DNA of 64,000 nucleotides, taken from NCBI RefSeq assembly GCF_039545035.1, contig NZ_BAABRO010000005.1, positions 186,001 through 250,000 on the forward strand, read 5' to 3'. Each line of letters opens with the position of its first letter. The first letter of the stretch is position 1. Positions 34,644 to 43,057 of the stretch are shown piece after piece. The notes below the pieces were generated by a model. It was given only the letters and a program-made list of their open reading frames with translations, did not search any database and was not told where the DNA came from. The translations under genes were made by a program, and so were the position numbers. This stretch comes from Novipirellula caenicola (GTDB lineage: Bacteria; Planctomycetota; Planctomycetia; Pirellulales; Pirellulaceae).

Positions 34644-35603
34644 TTACAACAACTCTGGCTGCGTGGCGTTGCCGGTCTTGGGCATTTTACCCTTTCCTTT
34701 CGCGGTTGACTTCTTCTTGGAAACCTTGTCGGCCAACCGTTTTCCGTTTTTCGTATTCGGGGCGCTCAACAATGGATTTGCAGGCCCAACCAACGGATCG
34801 CCCACGTTGGTTTCATCGAGTCGCTCGTGAATCTTGGTCGCATACTCTTCGCTCAGCTCGGTGCCGATGAAGTTACGTCTCAACTTCTTGGCCACCACCA
34901 ACGTCGTTCCACTTCCTGAGAAAGGATCGAGAACGCAGTCTCCTTCATTGGAACTAGCACGGATGATCCGGCCGAGCAACTGCTCAGGCATCTGGCAACC
35001 ATGGAATCCTTGGCGTTCTTTGAAGGTGCCGGCGACGCGTGGGAAGTACCACGTATCGCCATCTTCTTCGAACCCGTTGGGCAGATCTTGCGGACGCAGA
35101 ATCCAAGTGTTGTCTGGCAATCGACCTTTGGGATTCGCACGCCGGTCACCGTAAACCAGTTGTCGCGCCGACGGGATGCGAATCTCAGGGTCCGCCGCGT
35201 TGAAGGTAAACTTTTCGGGATCTTTGACGAAGTGGAACAGATGGGTGTGCGACCGGCTGAACCCGTATTTGCAGTTGACCCCAAACGTGTAATACCAAAT
35301 GACCCAGCTACGACAGACAAAGCCAACCTCGCGTGTGGCACAGACTTTGAGTTCCGCGGCGTACTCGTCGCCGATCGCCAACCAAAAAGTCCCATCAGGC
35401 TTCAAAACCTGGTGCACTCCCTGAATCCACTGGCGGCACCAATCGAGGTACTCTTCGTCGCCACGCTTGTCGTCGTAGACGTCGTAGTCATAGCCGATAT
35501 TAAAGGGGGGATCGGCAAAACAGAGATCAACCGACTCGGGGGCCATCCGCTTTAGCAGATCGACACAGTCCCCTTGATGAAGCTGGTTGATTTCGAGTGC
35601 CAC
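34644..35603 (-). CDS. Solitary DNA methyltransferase (beta-class, N6-adenine or N4-cytosine)
   Basis: The 319-residue product has the catalytic motif [11 protein letters not shown] (31-41) before the SAM-binding motif [22 protein letters not shown] (about 238-259), the order of beta-class amino-methyltransferases such as CcrM and HinfI. A Lys-rich tail ([15 protein letters not shown]) follows. GTG 35603 is chosen because AAGGGG lies just before it; the TTG at 35621 overlaps that site. No restriction endonuclease gene is adjacent, so it could be an epigenetic regulator or a remnant of a restriction system. The modified base and target are not readable from sequence. Confidence 0.9.
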   Translation of the reverse strand: MALEINQLHQGDCVDLLKRMAPESVDLCFADPPFNIGYDYDVYDDKRGDEEYLDWCRQWIQGVHQVLKPDGTFWLAIGDEYAAELKVCATREVGFVCRSWVIWYYTFGVNCKYGFSRSHTHLFHFVKDPEKFTFNAADPEIRIPSARQLVYGDRRANPKGRLPDNTWILRPQDLPNGFEEDGDTWYFPRVAGTFKERQGFHGCQMPEQLLGRIIRASSNEGDCVLDPFSGSGTTLVVAKKLRRNFIGTELSEEYATKIHERLDETNVGDPLVGPANPLLSAPNTKNGKRLADKVSKKKSTAKGKGKMPKTGNATQPELL

Positions 35604-35713
35604 GCGATACCCCTTGTACAAATGCCGTTAATTGCTGGATCAAGCTATCATTGCTATCGCAGTTCATCCTACCGAAACGGGGATGGCTGGCAACGTGGCG
35701 TTGCTTAGAAACG

Positions 35714-35748
35714 CCCACACCACTCATGACCGCCATGAGTGGTGTGGG
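35714..35748. terminator. 15-bp perfect hairpin, probable terminator
   Basis: CCCACACCACTCATG (35714-35728) and CATGAGTGGTGTGGG (35734-35748) pair perfectly around a 5-base loop, followed on the plus strand by GTGTTTTT. On the minus strand it lies about 60 bases after the stop of the large lipoprotein gene (35806), with CGTTTCT after the stem. No plus-strand gene ends nearby, so it most likely terminates the minus-strand lipoprotein transcript before the methyltransferase gene. Confidence 0.65.
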
Positions 35749-35805
35749 GTGTTTTTGGGATCGCAATCACCGCGATCCAAGAGGTTTACGGGAATCGCCG
35801 TCCGT

Positions 35806-37569
35806 TTAGCGAATCTGAATTCGGTTCGCTGGAGCCGGATACAAACTGGACTGCGTTTGATTCGGTGCGATGTATTTCGGCGTGACCGTGTTGGAAGTCA
35901 TGCCGGACGGAGCGATTTGACCCAACGGGATCCGATTGACCACCGGGGCCACGGTTTCGGCAGGCGTCACATTTCCGGTGGGCAACACGTTTTGGGACGT
36001 CGTCACCGGCGACGAGTTTTCGCCCACCAATTGCTGGACCGAAGCAGGAATGCGTCGTACCGGCGTTGGTAGATTCGTCGTGGTGCTGGGCTGCGTGAAT
36101 TCACCCGTGCGGATCGATTCCTCGACAGGAATCGTCGGCACTCGCTTGGGCAAATGAGTCATCGTTGGAACCATCCTTGGCGATTGAGTTTGGATCGACA
36201 CCGGCTCGAACGACTCCTTCATTTCGTCAAACTCAGCAGCCGAAGTCTCGGCGACTGGCAATCCGGATGCGGTGGCGATGGGCATCGTGATGATGCGGTT
36301 CCACTGCTCGGCGGAAAGATCGATCGATTCTTGCGACGCGGACGACGCTGACTTGCTTGACTTCGCAGTGGCGTTCTGAGCACCGGCTTGCATCTCGTCT
36401 TGCGAATCCGATGCGACGACGTCTAGCGTACTCTTCTTCGGCTGCGGAACCGCGATCCGTTGCACCTTTGGCGACTCGTGTTGCGGCGTGGCGGAAGTCT
36501 TGACGGCGGGCTTCGCGGCCTGATCTTGCTTGGCTTGCGGGATCACAGATGTAGCAACCGCTGCCGAAGCTTGCTGCGACGGCGACTTTGTAGTGTTCGC
36601 GACGGCGACCGGTGCTGCCGAGGCCTTGGCTTCGGTAGCCGTTGCTTCGGTAGCCGTTGCTTCGGGGGCCTTCGCTACGGGTGTCTTTGTGACCGGATCC
36701 TTGTCCACTTGGGGAACCGGCACCCGAGTCACCGAGGGCACCTTGTCGATCGTAACCGCACGCTCGGGCGAAGGAACTGGAAAGTTGATCACCATTGGCT
36801 CTGGCTCGCTGGCCACGCCTTGTTCGTCAGCCACGCCCTGCGGGTCGACGACCGGCGTGCTCTTGGCGACCGATTGCGATGGAGCTGATTGGGATGGCGG
36901 AGCGCCCGGCACGGGGGCTTCGATCATTCCATCGACGAGCGAAGTTTCCATCGGTGACAGCACCGCAAGAGCACGTTTCTGACTGACGGGTTTCGCTTGG
37001 GTTTGATCGGTCGACCGCACCTGTGGCTTGGCCATGTTTTTCGAAGCGGGCACGTTCAAGTCAATCCGATTGTTGGCTGCAGGAGCCATTCGGTCACTTG
37101 CACTCGGAATTGCGTGCTCGTTTTCCACCGCGATGTGAGGTGCAGAGATCGATTCGCTGGTCGCGGGATCATGTTGCGGACCGTGTTGAATCTGAACGTG
37201 ATCAATGTCGACCGGGATCCCGTCGATGTATTCGACCGGCGGCACCATTTCGAGCATCTCGGGGTGACAAGCTTGGGCACCATTGGGGCATCCCCATCCC
37301 TCAGGAAACTTGTTCCAACATGTGGGCTCGTAACCGTAGTACGGTTTGACGTAGGCACAGTGCGGGCAACATTTCGCATGGGGATTTGCAACGATTTGGC
37401 CGCAATGAGCACAGTGGTAGTACGACTTTTTGCTTTCACGCAACTTGTCGAACCCACAGTGCTGCGCCCAGTCGTGGTGCACAGACACACAGCCAACGCT
37501 GGCACTGATTGTGACGGCAAGCGTCATCGCCACCGCCGCAGTCAGTTGAGTTTGGGATTGTCGTCGCAT
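35806..37569 (-). CDS. Large Ala/Pro/Thr-rich lipoprotein with N-terminal cysteine knuckles
   Basis: The 587-residue product is not recognised. A signal peptide with lipobox (ISASVGCVS) is followed by a Cys-rich segment (about 50-105) with two CxxC pairs typical of a zinc ribbon (HCAHCGQIV and CCPHCAYV), then CWNKFPEGWGCPNGAQACHP. The remaining 450 residues are low-complexity, rich in Ala, Pro, Ser, Thr and Val, with a perfect 15-bp DNA duplication (36631-36660; EATAT repeats). Such a tail suggests an extended spacer in the periplasm or cell envelope. It lies just downstream of the Wza-like gene on the same strand, so a part in envelope polysaccharide export is possible. The in-frame GTG at 37578 is an alternative start. 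Confidence 0.75.
   Translation of the reverse strand: MRRQSQTQLTAAVAMTLAVTISASVGCVSVHHDWAQHCGFDKLRESKKSYYHCAHCGQIVANPHAKCCPHCAYVKPYYGYEPTCWNKFPEGWGCPNGAQACHPEMLEMVPPVEYIDGIPVDIDHVQIQHGPQHDPATSESISAPHIAVENEHAIPSASDRMAPAANNRIDLNVPASKNMAKPQVRSTDQTQAKPVSQKRALAVLSPMETSLVDGMIEAPVPGAPPSQSAPSQSVAKSTPVVDPQGVADEQGVASEPEPMVINFPVPSPERAVTIDKVPSVTRVPVPQVDKDPVTKTPVAKAPEATATEATATEAKASAAPVAVANTTKSPSQQASAAVATSVIPQAKQDQAAKPAVKTSATPQHESPKVQRIAVPQPKKSTLDVVASDSQDEMQAGAQNATAKSSKSASSASQESIDLSAEQWNRIITMPIATASGLPVAETSAAEFDEMKESFEPVSIQTQSPRMVPTMTHLPKRVPTIPVEESIRTGEFTQPSTTTNLPTPVRRIPASVQQLVGENSSPVTTSQNVLPTGNVTPAETVAPVVNRIPLGQIAPSGMTSNTVTPKYIAPNQTQSSLYPAPANRIQIR
36631..36660 (-). repeat. 15-bp tandem duplication in the lipoprotein gene
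   Basis: TTCGGTAGCCGTTGC occurs twice in tandem on the plus strand, encoding an ATATEATATEA-like stretch on the minus strand. The copies are identical, which suggests a recent duplication. Confidence 0.8.
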
Positions 37570-37637
37570 CGTTGTCACCGCTTACTTTTTCAAAAATTGA
37601 CACATGTAGATTGATTCAGTTCAGCAGAGGAATCAGC

Positions 37638-37668
37638 TTGCTGGGCATCGCTTTGGATGGCCCAGCAA
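37638..37668. terminator. Hairpin between the Wza-like and lipoprotein genes
   Basis: TTGCTGGGC (37638-37646) and GCCCAGCAA (37660-37668) pair perfectly; ATC/GAT inside can extend the stem with one bulge. It is 40 bases after the Wza-like stop on the minus strand. No T run follows, so it may reduce read-through or stabilise an RNA end rather than terminate. Confidence 0.4.
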
Positions 37669-37707
37669 ATGTCCTCGGTTCCCACACAGACCTAACAATG
37701 ACTCAGG

Positions 37708-38793
37708 CTAGAATCCGCCACCGAATCCATTTGGATTCCCGCCGCCCTTGAGCACGCTTCCGGAGAAACGGGTCGCCGTACCAACGCTGAGCAGCGAGAA
37801 GCCCATGATGCGTTCGAACGGAGCGAACATTTTGGCAAGCTTGTTGTCGAACGCGACCATATGGTCTTCTTGGACAAACAAACGGTCGCCTGGCATGAGT
37901 TGAAAGTTCGTATTGGCGGAACCACACTCGGTCACCGCGTGCCAATCGACTGGCAGGATTTGCGAATCGCAAAGATCCGACGTCGGACGTGCGATCCACA
38001 TCTTCTTTGACGAAACCTGCTCAAGTCCATTGATTTGTGAAATCGCGTCGAGAACCGTTTCATTACCCGTGATCGGGAAACGGTAGACGGCATCGCCCAG
38101 CTCGGCACCCTGCAACACGATGTAGTACACCTTGCTGTTGTATGCGTGGACGTTGACCGAGATGACTGGTTCTTCCAAGAACTGCGACAAGTGCTGTTCG
38201 ATCGCCCATTTGGCTTGGGCCAACGGCATGCCGACCACGGACACGCTGCCGTAACTGCCGAGGGTGACGGTCCCATCGGGACCGACAAGGTATTGCCCGA
38301 CCAATCGCTGGGATGCACCAAGTTCGGCGAGCGAAACCGCGACTTCAGGTTTCTTCAAATATTTCTTTAGATGTTCCTCGATCGCGGCCTGGGCCTGCGG
38401 TACCGTCATGCTCGAAACCGAGACCACCCCGTAAGGAGCTCCGAGGTTGATCACCCCGCCGGGTTCGATCGGGTAACCGCCACCGATCGGCCCTTCAGGC
38501 AATGTTCCTTGGACTCGCACCGACAACACATCAAGCACCTTTAAGGTATAAGGCGACTTGGGTACTGCGTGCACCGTCTCGATCGTCAAGATATCGGGCG
38601 GCTCAATGATGTAATCCGGCATCACTGTCTTGGCCAACTCGCGAGGCATATTCGCCACTTCGGGTGGCACCACAGAAACCTGTGACGCATGGTGACTCTT
38701 TTTGAGCCCTTGGCATCCGACCCCACTTAACAGGCAGATTGCCGCGAACATTTGTAGAGAGACTACAAAAGGTCGTGATTTGAATTGAGACAT
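37708..38793 (-). CDS. Wza-type polysaccharide export lipoprotein
   Basis: The 361-residue product has a signal peptide with lipobox (LLSGVGCQG), a polysaccharide-export (Poly_export) domain (about 60-165: DYIIEPPDILTI..., LKVLDVLSVRVQG) and SLBB-type ligand-binding repeats (about 175-310: GPDGTVTLGSYGSVSVVGMPLAQA, YYIVLQGAELGDAVYRFPITGNETVLDAI). Such proteins form the outer-membrane channel for capsule or exopolysaccharide. It ends in a Gly-rich tail (GGGNPNGFGGGF). ATG 38793 gives a normal signal peptide. It faces away from the polysaccharide locus that begins at 40380, across a 1.6-kb spacer, and probably serves it. Confidence 0.9.
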   Translation of the reverse strand: MSQFKSRPFVVSLQMFAAICLLSGVGCQGLKKSHHASQVSVVPPEVANMPRELAKTVMPDYIIEPPDILTIETVHAVPKSPYTLKVLDVLSVRVQGTLPEGPIGGGYPIEPGGVINLGAPYGVVSVSSMTVPQAQAAIEEHLKKYLKKPEVAVSLAELGASQRLVGQYLVGPDGTVTLGSYGSVSVVGMPLAQAKWAIEQHLSQFLEEPVISVNVHAYNSKVYYIVLQGAELGDAVYRFPITGNETVLDAISQINGLEQVSSKKMWIARPTSDLCDSQILPVDWHAVTECGSANTNFQLMPGDRLFVQEDHMVAFDNKLAKMFAPFERIMGFSLLSVGTATRFSGSVLKGGGNPNGFGGGF

Positions 38794-39323
38794 AGTCACA
38801 TCCGTGCGTTGTTCTGGAGGCACCCAAAAACATCCGGCAACGTCCTTGCTCCGGTTTCAATTTGTTGGGGTTGCGACAAGGAGGACCACCCAACATGAAA
38901 AAGGGTGGAAACCTTGCTGCGTTGAACGATCCAGGCGCCAGCAAACTGAAATTGCAAGCATTTCCCGCAATTCACTGTATTTTGCACCTTGCCACGATGA
39001 GTCCGACGACGGCCAGCACCGCGAAAGGTTGGGTCGCGGAAGCCTCGTTGCTTCCATGACCGACTCGCTTATGCTTGGCCACCTCGGCGATTCATCTTGG
39101 AATTCGCTCACAGGATTTATCGTCGAGCGGGCAGTTCCCCCCCGCCGAAACGTGGGCTCAACCGCGATCTTTTCGAATTCTGCCTCGGATTGCGCTCAAC
39201 ACACCGGTTGTTCGTAATGCGTGCCGCGTGCGGGTTGGGCAAACTCTAGCGACAGCGCCGCGTGCGGTAAAAAGGATCCTGGGCCGCTGGATTTGGCCGT
39301 GAATCGCATTTCCACGGCCGCAC

Positions 39324-39375
39324 GATTCAGTGGCGCGATTCAGTGGCGCGATTCAGTGGCGCGATTCAGTGGCCC
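39324..39375. repeat. 13-bp tandem repeat, four copies
   Basis: GATTCAGTGGCGC occurs at 39324, 39337 and 39350 exactly; the fourth copy at 39363 ends CCC instead of CGC. Short related segments follow (CCGCTCCGTGGCCCC). It is in the non-coding spacer. Confidence 0.85.
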
Positions 39376-40005
39376 CGCTCCGTGGCCCCGCGCTTTTTGA
39401 ACATCGCGGTTTTAACCCGATAGGGTCCACATCCTCAGCAGCCGGCATCCTGAAAACTCGTCGGACATACGCCGGGAAATTCACACGCTGTCGCGACGAA
39501 TGCTTTGTCGCAGCGAAAGAACCGACCGTCGATCGCTAAGGGATGCCTATCATTTGTGTGCCGAAATACAGCACCTTCCGCTTTCCAGAACAAAGCCCTT
39601 CGATACGAAGAAAAATTGCCCGACCGTGAAAAAAATCATCGGCCAATCAAGCCGCCCGCAAGGTGAGAATACCGGCTTTACATTTTGGTGCTCACCAAAT
39701 CAAAAATCGCCGTGGTAGCAAATCAAGCTGACTGGATGCCCACCCATCAGGCTGCACAATTTTCCGCCAATCCTACTGTCCAATCCAAAACTTACCGCAC
39801 AGGAAAATACAGAAAGCAGTTTCCTCCATGGCCGCAAGCAATGAGGATTCGTTCCCCCTTGCCGACTGATTAGGTTGCGATCGACCACATCCCTGCCTCT
39901 CAAAAGTCGCCGGCGACGGGTGGTACTTGCTTGCCCTCCCCCACCGCCAGGCTTATGATCGTAGACGTCGGCCCAACAACTGCAATGACGGCGGTCGTTC
40001 TCACC

Positions 40006-40052
40006 CATAATTTTCGATTCAGCACGATTTGATACGCACTGCGAAAATTATG
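40006..40052. promoter_or_regulatory. 11-bp inverted repeat upstream of the BY-kinase gene
   Basis: CATAATTTTCG (40006-40016) and CGAAAATTATG (40042-40052) are a perfect inverted repeat separated by 25 bases, followed by TGGTTTTTGA. It is AT-rich against a GC-richer background, about 330 bases before the kinase gene. It may be a dyad for a regulator or a hairpin. Confidence 0.4.
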
Positions 40053-40379
40053 TGGTTTTTGACCATCACCTTATTCTCTTGCATCGACCAGAAACCGGAA
40101 AGCATTTGTTGCGGAAACCTGACTAGTAATCCCCTCGAGCCTGAGTAGGTTGGTTTACCCCACCCTGCCTTTGGCAACGATGCACCGGTTAGAACAACTA
40201 CATGAGATTTTAGCGGCGACTTCTAAAAAGATTCATCTCGTTTACACCACCGAGATATTAGAACGTCGGCAGCAAGCGTTTAAGGAACCTGTGAGAACAA
40301 AGGATGAACAAGCTATGACCAATAACAGCTTGATAGTCACCATTTGATTAGCACCATGAGATGATTCGATTGAAGTGAT

Positions 40380-42662
40380 GTGATCATCGTCATCAATCGT
40401 AAGCGGGAGATTGGTTTTTTGAGTAACAACGATTTCGTCGATACGGCATCGCCCGACGCAAGTAGTCGCTCGTTGATTCCTGTAAACGACCACGAGATCT
40501 CTCCCACCTATATCTATCATCATGCGACCACGGGACATGATGCCGAGTCGTTGGTTGGTCCGCGATACCTTATTCATTCGCTGACGACCTATTGGTATCT
40601 AACCATCCCATTGGCCATCATCTTGGCTGGGTTGTCGGCCGCTGCAGTTTTAATGACGTTCACTCCGGTGTATCGAGCAACTGCAGTCATGAAGATTGCA
40701 AGTTACGCACCTTTCATTGCGTACACGACACCTGAGCCTCAAATGAATCCAGAGGATTTCACAGAGACTCAAATTGAATTGATCCGAAGTTCCCTTGTCG
40801 CCGAGCAGGTGCTCGAAGATCCACAGATCGCCGAGTTACCGGGACTTCAATCGATAGAAAAGCCAATTGCTTGGTTGACCAATAACATTCGGGTCCAGCA
40901 GGTTGGCAGCTCGGAACTCTACAACATTTCTCTCGAGACATCCGATCCCGAGTCCTCTGCGAAAATCGTCAATGCGATTCTCGATACTTATTTTGCCGTT
41001 CGAGCAAAGGACAACGAAGACCAAACCGCGCGGGTCCTCGAACTTTTGGGGCAAGAGAAGCAAGCGCGAAGCATCGAGATCCAAAATCTACGTGAAAAGA
41101 TGCGGCAACTCGGGCAAGACGTGGTGGGCATGGATCCGTACACCGGAATGCCGCAAAAGAATGGTGGGCAGGCAAGTGCAGGGCCACTAGAACGACTTCG
41201 CGAACGGCTAACCGCGGCCGAGGTCGATCGCAAAATGCTTGAGATGGAAATCACCGCGATCCGTGAAGCGATTGCCAAAGAGGATCTTCGTATCGCCGAG
41301 GTCGATGTGGAAATGGCGGTGGGTGAAAGCCAAGAAGTGCTTGATCTACGCGCGATGATTGCGGAACGCAAATCCATGATGCATCGTGTCGAAAGCACCG
41401 CAGCAGGAGGACGCAACGATCCATCCTATTTGCGTTTGGAAGCCGAAGTCAAAGGATACGAAGAGAGTCTCAAGCGAGCGGTTGCCAGCAGCCGCCCCAA
41501 GATCACCGACCAATTAAAGTCGCTCGCAGAACTCGATCGTCGCGATACGCTGCACGAACTCGAAGCACGACTCGAAACCCAGCTTGTGCTCGAGAACCTG
41601 TTGAAACTGCGATACGAAGAGATGCTTGGTACTGCGGGCGAATCCGGCAACAAGCTACTCGAACTCGAATTTGCCCGCGCGGAACTCGAGCGCGAAGAAC
41701 GGGTGTTCGACTTGATTGCCGAACGATCGATGGCACTGACCACCGAATCACGTGCTCCAGGCCGAATTGTCCTGCTGCAGCCCGCCGAGCCTACTCTTCA
41801 CCCGGTTGCAAGTTTTCCACTTCGCAACATGGCAATTGCTGCCTTTCTGAGCGGGTGTCTTCCGTTTGGCCTCGCATTGCTATGGGAATTATCAACCAAG
41901 CCAATCAGTGATGTCGAGCAGTTGACCAGCAGCACCGCACAAACCTCGGTTAGCGAAGTTGCCAAACTGCCAGTGCGAACCATTTCGATTGGATCGCGAC
42001 AAACCAAAGCGATGAGCATCTTTGAAGAAAGCATTGATAGCCTTCGAGTTGGCCTGCTGCTTGGCGAAAAACACAACAACATCCAGACCCTTGTCGTGAC
42101 CAGTGCCGTTCATGGCGAAGGCAAGTCCAGTATCTCGTCGCAGCTTGCCGTCAGCATCGGCCGGGCTACTGGCGAACCAGTGCTGTTGGTCGACGGCGAC
42201 CTTCGCGCTCCAGATATTCACAATATTTTTCAAGTATCAAACAACCTTGGGGTGACTTCCGTCCTGGAAGGACGCGCGACCCTTGATGAAGCGGTCATTC
42301 GCGACTGGAGCGACCAAATCCACTTGCTGCCCGCAGGTCGACTGCGAGTGAACCCACATCAATTAATGACACGTGAATCCCTCCATAAGATTTTTAGTGA
42401 ATTAAGAGCGAAATATCGTTATATCGTCATTGATACTCCTCCCATCCTTTCTGCATCCGAAGCGATTTTACTTGCTCGATGTGCTGATGGCTCGCTGCTT
42501 TGCACTCGACGCAACATCAGTCGCGAAGGCCAAGTAAAAATCGCTCATGATCGTCTCACAAAAGCAGGCATTAAACCGCTGGGCACGGTACTCAACGGAG
42601 TGCCCACACGGAGCTATGCAAAAACGTACGGAAGCTACGACTACGCGAGGCGTTTTGAATAA
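40380..42662 (+). CDS. Polysaccharide co-polymerase with fused bacterial tyrosine kinase (Wzc-like)
   Basis: The 760-residue product has an N-terminal Wzz domain with two membrane helices (about 75-100 and 475-495) flanking a long periplasmic coiled-coil region, then a cytoplasmic BY-kinase. Walker A is SAVHGEGKSSISS (about 573-585), Walker A' is VLLVDGDLRAPD (about 601-612) and the Walker B is YIVIDTPP (about 680-687). The C-terminus has a tyrosine cluster (SYAKTYGSYDYARRFE), the usual autophosphorylation site. It controls chain length and export in step with the Wza channel. GTG 40380 is the first start; TTG 40419 with GGGAG nine bases upstream is a good alternative. No dedicated phosphatase gene is adjacent. 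Confidence 0.93.
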   Translation: MIIVINRKREIGFLSNNDFVDTASPDASSRSLIPVNDHEISPTYIYHHATTGHDAESLVGPRYLIHSLTTYWYLTIPLAIILAGLSAAAVLMTFTPVYRATAVMKIASYAPFIAYTTPEPQMNPEDFTETQIELIRSSLVAEQVLEDPQIAELPGLQSIEKPIAWLTNNIRVQQVGSSELYNISLETSDPESSAKIVNAILDTYFAVRAKDNEDQTARVLELLGQEKQARSIEIQNLREKMRQLGQDVVGMDPYTGMPQKNGGQASAGPLERLRERLTAAEVDRKMLEMEITAIREAIAKEDLRIAEVDVEMAVGESQEVLDLRAMIAERKSMMHRVESTAAGGRNDPSYLRLEAEVKGYEESLKRAVASSRPKITDQLKSLAELDRRDTLHELEARLETQLVLENLLKLRYEEMLGTAGESGNKLLELEFARAELEREERVFDLIAERSMALTTESRAPGRIVLLQPAEPTLHPVASFPLRNMAIAAFLSGCLPFGLALLWELSTKPISDVEQLTSSTAQTSVSEVAKLPVRTISIGSRQTKAMSIFEESIDSLRVGLLLGEKHNNIQTLVVTSAVHGEGKSSISSQLAVSIGRATGEPVLLVDGDLRAPDIHNIFQVSNNLGVTSVLEGRATLDEAVIRDWSDQIHLLPAGRLRVNPHQLMTRESLHKIFSELRAKYRYIVIDTPPILSASEAILLARCADGSLLCTRRNISREGQVKIAHDRLTKAGIKPLGTVLNGVPTRSYAKTYGSYDYARRFE

Positions 42663-43057
42663 CAGATGCATTTCGATGTAACTAAATCCGCCAGCCTTAC
42701 GAGCTAATCATCGACGCTGGCTCGACCTCTCTATTCAATGCGAAACTAGCCACGTTTCGGTTGAAGGTGGTCGCTGCGCAGCCGTCACTAACTTCATTAA
42801 TCAATACATCAGCAAAGCGTTTCCGCACGATTCATTAATCACCATTGTTTTGCAGTGGAATGGGGGATTAGCCCATTGAATCGGAGCGCTTTACAACTAG
42901 CATGACCCCATGCTGAGGGTACACCACCCGCCAATTCGTGGGTGTCACCCAGGTGGACGAAGTCCGCGCTGAAAGAATTCGAAACTGGCTACGGCTAGTT
43001 CGGCAAAGCACCGCTGTTTCTCATTGAATTTGCTCACATCGTTAAAGCGTCTTGATC
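42663..43057. other. Intergenic region between kinase and dehydratase genes
   Basis: About 395 bases with no gene seen. TTCATTAATCA occurs twice, at 42793-42803 and 42831-42841, 38 bases apart start to start, in an AT-richer part. GCCAGC and GCTGGC face each other at about 42690-42720. The downstream gene may have its own promoter here. Confidence 0.45.

Larger units (their letters stand above)
38794..40379. other. 1.6-kb non-coding spacer between divergent polysaccharide genes
   Basis: No convincing gene is seen. A possible short frame begins at 38895 (ATG after AAGGAGG) but has no homologue I recognise. The spacer holds a four-copy 13-bp tandem repeat (39324-39375) and an 11-bp inverted repeat (40006-40052). 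As it separates divergent Wza-like and BY-kinase genes, it probably contains promoters and regulator sites for both, and possibly a non-coding RNA. Confidence 0.5.

Noticed and set aside
38895-39059. 54-residue frame after an AAGGAGG in the non-coding spacer
   Set aside because: The ribosome site is 12 bases away, the sequence has no recognisable feature, and it lies in a region of repeats and low coding signal.
39324-39375. Tandem 13-bp repeats considered as a CRISPR array
   Set aside because: The copies are adjacent with no spacers between them, the unit is too short, and no cas gene is in the window.
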